Source of the DNA: Madurella fahalii
Taxonomy: Eukaryota; Ascomycota; Sordariomycetes; Sordariales
Length of the DNA: 64,000 bases
Direction of reading: 5' to 3'
Assembly (NCBI GenBank): GCA_029876055.1
Contig: CM056874.1
Location: forward strand, 7,626,001 to 7,690,000
Of this stretch, positions 56,701 to 64,000 are shown one piece after another. Within the stretch, counting starts at the first letter, position 1. The number at the start of each line of letters is the position of its first letter. Position numbers and translations under genes: made by a program. The notes under the pieces were generated by a model. The model did not search any database. It was not told the DNA's origin and saw nothing but the letters and a program-made list of their open reading frames with translations.

Positions 56701-58047
56701 CAGGTCCTTCACGTCGACATAAATCCGCGCCTCCTCATCGTCTTCAGGGGCTGGCTTCGGGTGTAGGACATCGGGCGGAATGGGCTGCATCAACCCATGG
56801 GCCTTGAACAACCGGCCGCGCGGCCGATCTGGCTTAGCGGTTGTTGTGGTGAAACTCGAAAACACGGATGCAGCGCTGCTGAAGCCATTGCCTTTCCGCC
56901 CCCGCCCAATGGTTGTGGGAGTGCCAATTCCGCTGGTTATGGTCGACGACAAAGCCGGGGCTTGAAGGGAAATCATGTCATCCATTGAATCGTCGGACAG
57001 ACCGTCTTCTTCATCCTCTGGGTCCTCAAGTTCCGACTCAGTCGCCGTGACATCCGTCTCATCAGCCGGGTTATCGGTCCTGGAGCCGTCCTCGGCGGCA
57101 GAGTAGAATTGGTCATTCGCTGTATCATCGTCAGTCTCGACGGTGAGGTGAAGGCCCCGGCTGTGCGGTATCGGGGCCGAGGAACGGTTGCGTCTGGAGT
57201 GGATGCGCCCACGAGAGACAATAATCTTGGTGTTGGGCCCCAGAATTCCCTGGGCGACGGGCTCACAAAGGGCGATCTTGCCGGGACTAGGCGGAACATG
57301 GGTGACGGGATGCGGCGGCAGGGGCAGCGGGAATAAATCGCCGGTATGGACGACCTTCAGTGCGCTCAGAGCGATGCGCAACGCTGCTGTCAAGCGACCC
57401 TCACGGGTCGAGGCTGCTGGGGCCTTCCCTCTACCGCCGGTGGGATGCTCCCGGAAGAAGGTGCCCTCCCCATCTTCCAATCTTTTCGCCAACTCGCCTT
57501 CGAGGCTCACAAAGACAGTGTCCAGTTCAATGGTGGCAACATCCAGGACCAAGACCTCGATGCCGCTTCTGCTGTGCGTCGTTAGGCGGGAGGGCGCGAC
57601 CTGCTTGAGGGCCACGGCAAAGGATTGCAGGGCCAACGATGAGGGGGAGAACTGTACGGTCGACGGCGCGAGAGCGGTCGACGGCGTGACGGGCACGATG
57701 GCCCAGTCCGTGGATTCGGGCGAGCTGTTCGGCGTCCAGGGGGCGAGTGCAATATGAAGGGTAGCCGGGGCACTGGGGAGTTGGTCGTCCTCATCGTGCG
57801 CTGTTGTTGTGAACACAGAGAATTAGGATCCGGTCCTGCAGGAGGGCGACTGGGAGGAAAGGAGATACCAACCGTCTTGCAGGTACGGAAACAACTCGGC
57901 AAACAAGTCCTCGGATATGATGCCCACATCGCTCTTAACATGATCGTCAAGGACTAGGCGTGCGGCTATTGCTGGTTTATCCTGCCGGCGCCTCCGTACC
58001 CGTCTTCGGCGGACACCGGTGCCTCCGTCAGAAACCGACACAGGCAT
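53722..58047 (-). CDS. PEX6: PEX6 peroxisomal AAA ATPase, with a one-base frame break
   Basis: Subunit of the Pex1-Pex6 motor that recycles the import receptor Pex5 from the peroxisome membrane. Exons 57873-58047, 54420-57800 and 53722-54355. N-terminal landmarks: RRRRQDKPAIAARLVLDDHV and DVGIISEDLFAELFPYLQD; then YLSPVTLANLES. There the frame breaks: the protein continues one frame on as PPYLRLSPIRRAS. The C-run at 56399-56404 (+ strand G6) is one base too short for continuity, and the exon phase sum also lacks one base. Restored, the length would be about 1396 aa, normal for filamentous fungi. D1 is degenerate; D2 has GPPGTGKTLLAKA and FFDELDSVAPKRG, then ATNRPDLLDQALLRPGRFD. A Lys/Gly-rich tail ends DDGLYD. 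See the finding on the frame break. Confidence 0.95.
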
Positions 58048-59280
58048 TTCGGAAGACGCTGCGCAGACTCGGGGTGTCGGCGGCACAAGAATCTTTTTTG
58101 GTTGCGCAAGATGGCCGACTTCGTCCACTGGGAGTCGGTTCCGAGGAAGGTCCACGCTCAGTGGCCCAATACCCACCCAAGCTCAGATGCGTGAAGTTGC
58201 AGCGCAGAGCAGCCGACAACAAAGTGCAGCTGGATATGTCAAGGTCGAGCAGCAATACTCAACTGCAGTCCCAATTGAGTCTCAGGACACCATGTCCGGG
58301 AGAAGGGACCGTTCCACGCGACTCGTCGTGCAGGCTGGACAGCCCATCATCCCAGCTGTTCGCAGATGGCTTTCGGCTCTCTCTTTGGCCTCGGCACATT
58401 GCGAAGGGTCCGCTGAAAAGAGTTAGCTCAACCCTAACCCCTAACTCTTATAGATATATTGCCGACCCGGTTCCAGGGGTCAACGTTACCAGGCACGCTA
58501 GTGTAGCTCCCGCTCCACGCAACCCCACGGCTTTCGTGGTGAAAGCAACATCCAAGATCGATCACTTCAGCTCCACCATATCATTAACATGTTTTGATGG
58601 TTCACTTCGTAGCACCCAAAGCACCATGTCTAACGGCGCCACAGGAGAATCCTTCAATCCCCGGAGGCTCTGTGACATTTTTGTCAGGGTCAGTTGTTCT
58701 TCCAGCACAACGCTTCAGCGACCTTCACATGCTAAACGAGCCGGGGGACCAATGATAACCCCCTGTTTCTCTCCGAAGATTAGCGCTCCACTCGGGGCAG
58801 GATAGTGACGCCAGAGGCTTACATAGACAGCGCCTGAGGGCGATCGCACCACTCGGCTGGATGCTCGGGTTTGTTGTTCGATGGACAAACGGGATCAACC
58901 AGGCCGGAATCGGCTTATGCCTGCATTATGCAACTCTTAGCTTCGGCCCGGATAGACTTGAGACGAGCACCTTGTTTCCCAAGTGTGTTTACTATGGTTG
59001 GCACTAGAGTAAAATTGGTTCTTGTTCGTGCGTCATTCCAGTTCTCGCCCTCGTCCCATCACCAAGCCGCTTCCCGCCTCCCATCCCCAGCATGACGTCG
59101 AGGCAGGGGACTGGCTAATATCCGCCAGCACCACCGTCTAAAACAGATTTCCTAATCTCAATTCCGATGTCTTGCAATTGTGCATGGTCGCCACTTTTAT
59201 ATATGGTGGTTTCTCTTTTTCTCGCTTCCTTGAGCCATCAGGACCACCCTATTGAAATTCCCCTTTTAGATTCGTAAACC
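58048..59280. other. Divergent region, PEX6 to lipase
   Basis: About 1.2 kb shared upstream region. A short telomere-like CCCTAACCCCTAACTC patch lies at 58430-58447. No supported gene. Confidence 0.55.
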
Positions 59281-61539
59281 ATGAAACCCCAAGAAACGCG
59301 CCTCGAAGAGAAGACTGCAACATCCGGCTACTCCCCATCCGGACATGACGACCATGAATTGCTGGGCAGGTCCGCCGTCGAGTTTGCAAAACAGGCCGAG
59401 AAGCTGTCCCATCACCATCTGGCAGACGGCGAGGGCAACGATGTGGCAGTTGAAGCGCGATTCGTGACGCCGCACGATCCGGTGGTCGTGACGTCGGACG
59501 GAAACCGACTGCCGCCCGTCCCATCACAAGAAGCACACAAGCTGAACATTCTTAGGGAGGAGTTGGAGGGCCATAGCCCGCTGGCGGTAGTTGCCGAGGA
59601 GCGCGATGTGCGGGATGACGATGGAAAAGCAGCCAAATCACTGAAGGAGCAGGTTGTAAGTCTGTCGGCAGGAATGCTTAAGAATGGGTCCAAGAAATCA
59701 ACAGATGGGAGTTTAAGACGGTCAATGCCGCCGTCCCATACGAACCCACTGTTTCCTCCCTTGCCGCTCTACGGCCCTCCATCCCTTCTCAGAGACTTCC
59801 AGTGCCTCATCTTCAGGGTATCGTCCTTCTTCCTGAGCCTGGCCTTTCTCAGTGTTATCGTGCTCGGCGCTCTATTCACCAGCATCGGCCCAGCAATTCG
59901 GCGCCTCTGGCTGCAGGCTACATGTCGGAATCCGGACGCTCGCCGCCCGTTCTATGCGGAGGAGATACGACGGAAGAAACTCAGGGAACAAAAAGAACGG
60001 GAATGGCAACAGAGGCAACCGCAATCCCGTGTACGTAGGGAGGGAGAAAGTAGCAACGCCGAAAACGACGGCTTCATTCCCACCGAGGGGGGCCCTGACC
60101 CAATTGTCTGCGACCCAGCCTACTATGCCCGCCGTGTAGGCCTCGACATCGAAAAATTCCAGGTCCAGACCGAGGACGGTTTCATCATCGACCTCTGGCA
60201 TGTCTACGATCCCATGGAGTATAGCCCGTTATCCCCAGAAGAACGGGCCCACCGCGGACCTGAGACCTTTACAGACTCGCCTCGAAAACCCGTCAAGTCC
60301 TCATCATCATCACCATCATCATCAAAAGACCCGAAGCCAAAGTTCCCCGTACTGCTCATGCACGGCCTTCTCCAAAGTTCCGGGGCTTACTGCGTCAACG
60401 ATGACGAGTCGCTGGCCTTCTTCCTCTGCAAGTCGGGCTACGACGTCTGGCTGGGGAACAACCGCTGCGGCTTCGAGCCGCGGCACGTCCTGCTCGAGTA
60501 CTCGGACCCGCGCATGTGGTGCTGGAACATCCGGCAGATGGGTGTCTTCGACCTGCCGGCGCTCGCGTCCCGCGTCGTCTACGAGACGGGCTTCGCCCGG
60601 ATCGGCCTCATCTGCCACTCGCAGGGCACCACGCAGGCGCTCGTGGCCCTGGCAAAGGAGCAGCGGCCGGATCTGGGCGAGAGGCTGACTGTGTTCTGCG
60701 CGCTGGCGCCCGCCGCGTACGCCGGCCCGTTGATTGGCAAGATGTATTTCAAGTTTATGCGCGTCATCACACCCGCCATGTTCCGGCTCATGTTTGGCAT
60801 CCACGCGTTCATACCCTTCATGATGGCCATGCATGCGCTGCTGCACCCGCGCGTGTACGGGTGGTTGGGATACAAGGTGTTTGCGTTTCTTTTCAACTGG
60901 ACGGACGAGCGGTGGGATCGCGGGCTGCGGGACCGGATGTTCCAATTTGCGCCGGTCTATGTCAGTTCAGAGTCGATGAGGTGGTGGCTTGGCCGCGAGT
61001 GCTTTGCGAAGCACAAGTGCATCCTGGCGACGAAGGAGGAATGGCGAGCCGAGGAACGGGAGGATCACGAGCAGAAGCAGAGAAGGTCCATCTTGACCGA
61101 GGCGGATCGGGACATGGAGGGCGGTGAAGCGGTGGAAAAGTCGGAGCACGCCGCCGAAGCGCACAAGAAGAGGCCGAAGGGGTCGACGGCGTGGTACAAT
61201 AATCAGGCACCCCCCTTTGCGCTCTGGGTTTGCGGGAACGACTGTCTGGTGGATGGCGATAAGCTGCTGCGGAGATTTGAGCGGGGGCGCGAGCCGCATG
61301 TTAGTGTGGTTCACAGCAAGGTCATACCTGAGTATGAGCACCTCGATGTGATTTGGGCTATGGACGCTGTCGACCAGGTGTTTAGGGAGGTGCGGGAGGT
61401 GCTGTGGAAGACATGCGATGCGAGGGATGTGTGCCGTGTCCCACGTGGATGTGAGGACGTGGCGCCGTGGGCCCGACCCGAGGCGAGTAAAGCAGAAGAA
61501 GACGGCCTGCAGTCGAGTAGCAGCGAGGAGTTACCTTGA
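59281..61539 (+). CDS. Membrane-anchored steryl ester hydrolase-type lipase
   Basis: Alpha/beta-hydrolase of the Yeh1/Yeh2/Tgl1 acid lipase family, which cleave steryl esters or triacylglycerols; single exon, 752 aa. A charged, probably cytosolic N-terminus (to about 170) precedes one TM helix (about 174-202). The AB-hydrolase-associated lipase region follows (YYARRVGLDIEKFQVQTEDGF), then LLMHGLLQSSGAY, and the nucleophile elbow LICHSQGTTQ with Ser447. The acid is probably in GNDCLVDGDKL and the His in PEYEHLDVIWA. The elbow reads C-H-S-Q-G instead of G-x-S-x-G. A Glu/Arg-rich insert lies at about 580-630. Substrate not assigned. The ATG at 59281 follows an AT-rich leader with no in-frame Met upstream. 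Confidence 0.88.
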   Translation: MKPQETRLEEKTATSGYSPSGHDDHELLGRSAVEFAKQAEKLSHHHLADGEGNDVAVEARFVTPHDPVVVTSDGNRLPPVPSQEAHKLNILREELEGHSPLAVVAEERDVRDDDGKAAKSLKEQVVSLSAGMLKNGSKKSTDGSLRRSMPPSHTNPLFPPLPLYGPPSLLRDFQCLIFRVSSFFLSLAFLSVIVLGALFTSIGPAIRRLWLQATCRNPDARRPFYAEEIRRKKLREQKEREWQQRQPQSRVRREGESSNAENDGFIPTEGGPDPIVCDPAYYARRVGLDIEKFQVQTEDGFIIDLWHVYDPMEYSPLSPEERAHRGPETFTDSPRKPVKSSSSSPSSSKDPKPKFPVLLMHGLLQSSGAYCVNDDESLAFFLCKSGYDVWLGNNRCGFEPRHVLLEYSDPRMWCWNIRQMGVFDLPALASRVVYETGFARIGLICHSQGTTQALVALAKEQRPDLGERLTVFCALAPAAYAGPLIGKMYFKFMRVITPAMFRLMFGIHAFIPFMMAMHALLHPRVYGWLGYKVFAFLFNWTDERWDRGLRDRMFQFAPVYVSSESMRWWLGRECFAKHKCILATKEEWRAEEREDHEQKQRRSILTEADRDMEGGEAVEKSEHAAEAHKKRPKGSTAWYNNQAPPFALWVCGNDCLVDGDKLLRRFERGREPHVSVVHSKVIPEYEHLDVIWAMDAVDQVFREVREVLWKTCDARDVCRVPRGCEDVAPWARPEASKAEEDGLQSSSSEELP

Positions 61540-62416
61540 TGCGATGTACTTTGTACCGCTACACAGATCGTGGTAATTATCTCGCTCTTAGTGTTGAGGA
61601 TAGCAAGACGTAGCGCCGTAGCCCTGTCAAATATAAGAGTCTTTTGAAACCGGGCGTTGCCGAGTACCTGACTCGTGAAACAGACGTCATTACCGCTTAT
61701 TACCCACACCATCTAGAGATCTGACCCATGCGATCTTGCACATCTGGAGTCAACAAAGTTGTGGGGTCATGCCAAAGCTGGGCTTCGGTATTGCTGGTAG
61801 GGGCAGTTCCGGTCCCTTGCAGCATACCGGCGCAACCCTAGTAATGGGCCTGTCCAGCCCGTACAGTACCCTTCAATGGTAAGTGGGGCATGAAATGTCA
61901 CTAGGGCCTCAGGTATCTGGAGCGGAAATGGCTCGACTTGAGGTTCTTCTCTCGCAATTACGGCGGTGCGGGAAACACTTGCGCAAATGGAGCGGAACAC
62001 GGCGTTTGGTGTCTGCGGTTCAAGGCATCTGCGTTCTGAAGGCTTGTCAGCCCCTTAAGTTTACTATATACCCTGGCAGACAACGGCTTTCCATTGTTTG
62101 CCGCAGCACCCCCCTGTCCGCGGCTGTACCGTTTGCCCCCTGCATTGTCTCATCCCATCCCATTGGCCCCCATGGCAACAAGTAATGGGAGCTGTGCCAC
62201 GGCATCTAGGTTCCGGGAAAAGGTCTTTCTTTTTTGCCAGCGACAGCCTTCCCGTCGCGGGTTCATCAATCCGTTTCCCCTCTATCTTGACTGCGAACAC
62301 TGATGCTCGAGGCTGAATCCCGGAACTCTCCCTGTCGCCGCACGCAGTCCACGTATATGCTCATTTGATAGCGCCTGGCACGCACCGGGTAGCGGACCGT
62401 GTCCCGACCTCGAAAT
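61540..62416. other. Intergenic, upstream of GH125 gene
   Basis: No supported gene or repeat seen. Confidence 0.55.
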
Positions 62417-64000
62417 ATGGTGCTCTTCAATGGCTCCCGGCGGGGGAGAGTCCTCGGCATCGCAGTTTTCCTGACCGTATTGGTTTTCCTGCTTGGCTAT
62501 CATGCGCCGTTGTCCGCGGTCCAAAGCGAGCCTTTCGACTTGCACAGCGACCCCCCGCCTAAGGCGGGAGCGTCTCTCGATGAGGGCCACCAGAGCGATA
62601 AGGTTCCTCCTCCAACGGTGGCCGACGATACGTCTTCGACATCAACTACGGAAGATGCCGACGATGTCGTCGACACCAACGGCTCCGACGGCAAAGGCTC
62701 TGACAACCATGAGTTCGACTATCTTAAGACCATGACCACCGAAACCGCTCCCGCTCCTACCCCCACTGTCGAGTGTATAAGCTTCGAGTCATTGCAGCAA
62801 AAGAAGCCTGGACCCTTGTCCGAAGGTAGACGCAAGTTCCCCTATGTGCGCCCACCGCCAGAATGCAGGAAATTCCGTCTCCCTTCACTGGAGGCACTGA
62901 TCGAGCGCATGAAGACGGTGATTCGCGATCCCGATCTGTTCCGGCTGTTCGAGAACAGCTATCCCAACACACTCGACACCATGATCAAGTGGCGCGGCTA
63001 TGCCACCCGGAAAGACGAGACGACTGGCGAGGAGGTGGCGACGGACGAGGAGCTGACATATGTGATCACGGGCGACATCGACGCCATGTGGCTGCGCGAT
63101 TCGGCAAGCCAGGTTTACTCCTACCTACCCCTGCTGGAGCCTTCCACCGAGCCCGACTCTCTGGCAAGTCTCTGGCGAGGCCTCATCAACTCCCACTCGC
63201 GCTACATTATCATCTCGCCGTATTGCCACTCTTTCCAGCCACCGCCCGAGAGTGGTATCCCGCCAACCACCAACGGTGCTTACAGCCAAAACCGGCCGAT
63301 TCCGGCATACAACCCCAAACTTGTCTTTGACTGCAAGTGGGAACTCGACAGCCTGGCATCGTTTTTGCAGATCAGCACCGCCTACTACACCCGGACCGGC
63401 GACCTCGCCTTCTTTGGCAAGCACTCATGGGTTGACGCCGTACAAGCCGCTATCGACGCGTCCGCAGCTATGCGCCTCGGCACCTACGACGAAGAGGGCC
63501 GCGTCCTCGATTCGGCGTGGAAGTTTACCGGCTGGACAAATCGCGGATCCGAGACGCTGACTAATGACGGCCTCGGGAACCCGGTCAAGGAGAACGGCAT
63601 GGTTCGTTCAGCGTTTCGCCCGAGCGACGACGCCTGCATCTTTCAGCTCCTCACGCCCAGCAACATGATGTTTGCCGCCTACCTGGAGCAAGCGTCGGCG
63701 ATCATGCAGGGGCTGGCTGAAGAAGACATCAATCCCAAGGCCGCGAACCTGACCTCAGAGATGCGCAAGCTAGCAAAGGGGATCCGCCGGGGCATCGCGC
63801 ACGACGCCGTGGTCTCACACCGCGACTTTGGTGAGATCTTTGCGTACGAAGTAGACGGCTACGGCGGCGCCAACCTGATGGACGACGCCAACGTCCCCTC
63901 GCTTCTGGCATTCCCGCTGTGGAACTTCACGCGACCTCTTGCCGGTTCCGACACCAAGACCAAGACCGAGACCGAGACCGAGACGGAGAAGGAAGAAAAA
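62417..64000 (+). CDS. GH125 / Mug157-like exo-alpha-1,6-mannosidase, runs off the window
   Basis: Type II membrane or secreted glycosidase of the GH125 family (DUF1237; bacterial members are exo-alpha-1,6-mannosidases, S. pombe member Mug157). The frame is open from ATG 62417 to the last base (528 codons) with no stop. N-terminus: short basic stretch, then a signal-anchor (RVLGIAVFLTVLVFLLGYHA), then a Ser/Asp-rich stem. Catalytic-domain landmarks: TYVITGDIDAMWLRDSASQV, SHSRYIIISPYCHSF, NPKLVFDCKWELDSLASFLQ, GMVRSAFRPSDDACIFQLL (acidic Asp-Asp), FAYEVDGYGGANLMDDAN, and VPSLLAFPLW. Then a charged Lys-Thr/Glu-Thr repeat from ACCAAG/ACCGAG units (63953-63990) follows FTRPLAGS, where the family usually has a short loop. 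Confidence 0.92.
   Translation, partial: MVLFNGSRRGRVLGIAVFLTVLVFLLGYHAPLSAVQSEPFDLHSDPPPKAGASLDEGHQSDKVPPPTVADDTSSTSTTEDADDVVDTNGSDGKGSDNHEFDYLKTMTTETAPAPTPTVECISFESLQQKKPGPLSEGRRKFPYVRPPPECRKFRLPSLEALIERMKTVIRDPDLFRLFENSYPNTLDTMIKWRGYATRKDETTGEEVATDEELTYVITGDIDAMWLRDSASQVYSYLPLLEPSTEPDSLASLWRGLINSHSRYIIISPYCHSFQPPPESGIPPTTNGAYSQNRPIPAYNPKLVFDCKWELDSLASFLQISTAYYTRTGDLAFFGKHSWVDAVQAAIDASAAMRLGTYDEEGRVLDSAWKFTGWTNRGSETLTNDGLGNPVKENGMVRSAFRPSDDACIFQLLTPSNMMFAAYLEQASAIMQGLAEEDINPKAANLTSEMRKLAKGIRRGIAHDAVVSHRDFGEIFAYEVDGYGGANLMDDANVPSLLAFPLWNFTRPLAGSDTKTKTETETETEKEEK
63953..63990 (+). repeat. ACCAAG/ACCGAG hexamer repeat in GH125 gene
   Basis: About six hexamer units encode alternating Thr with Lys or Glu (KTKTETETETE) at the right end of the window. 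Confidence 0.85.

Noticed and set aside
58428..58450. Telomere-like CCCTAACCCCTAAC; also TTAGGGTTAAC at 1517-1527
   Set aside because: Only one or two units in each place, the second within an intron of the aminotransferase; likely chance.

Overview
The window is nuclear DNA of a filamentous ascomycete (Pezizomycotina, most likely Sordariomycetes). The evidence is short GT-AG introns of about 50-220 nt, GC-rich third codon positions, and a set of typical filamentous-fungal single-copy genes: LSD1 with an HMG box, a Crh-type GPI-anchored wall enzyme, PEX6, and a FYVE-RING E3 ligase. It looks like an ordinary, gene-rich chromosome arm. I see no convincing transposon, rRNA, tRNA, CRISPR array, virus or secondary-metabolite cluster.

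Layout. 0-9 kb: an ARO8-like aminotransferase (minus, cut by the window start), two small unrecognised membrane proteins, and a Crh-type GH16 transglycosylase (plus). 9-15 kb: DNA topoisomerase I (minus) and the ATP synthase gamma subunit (plus), divergent across a repeat-bearing 0.87-kb promoter region. 15-24 kb: LSD1-type histone demethylase, VPS33 and a UBE2W-like E2, all minus. 25-27 kb: a Ca2+/calmodulin-dependent kinase (plus). 28-30 kb: a polyQ protein of unknown function (minus). 32-35 kb: histidyl-tRNA synthetase in 17 exons (minus). 36.7-43 kb: a full-size ABCB transporter and cytidine deaminase (plus). 43-45 kb: a Pib1-like FYVE-RING ligase (minus). 47.8-52 kb: sparse, with a small GPI-type protein and two doubtful ORFs. 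52-53.4 kb: an SH3BGR/thioredoxin-fold protein (plus). 53.7-58 kb: PEX6 (minus). 59-64 kb: a steryl-ester-hydrolase-type lipase and a GH125/Mug157-like mannosidase (plus) that runs off the end.

The genes are not an operon or a pathway cluster. Functional themes recur: membrane traffic and organelles (VPS33, FYVE-RING, PEX6, ABC transporter), the cell surface (Crh, GPI protein, GH125), and core nuclear or mitochondrial functions (TOP1, LSD1, ATP3, HisRS). Exon models were built by hand from splice consensus, reading-frame phase and remembered family motifs. All multi-exon models below close in frame except PEX6, which needs one extra base in a C6 run.

Most noteworthy observations: the single-base frame break in PEX6 just before its ATPase part; a HisRS gene with three micro-exons (12, 11 and 13 nt) and two in-frame starts giving mitochondrial and cytosolic forms; a similar two-start arrangement in the ARO8-like gene; a TOP1 N-terminus built from repeated acidic-plus-basic modules; and a charged insert inside NBD1 of the ABC transporter. 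I did not find a clearly new multi-gene system.
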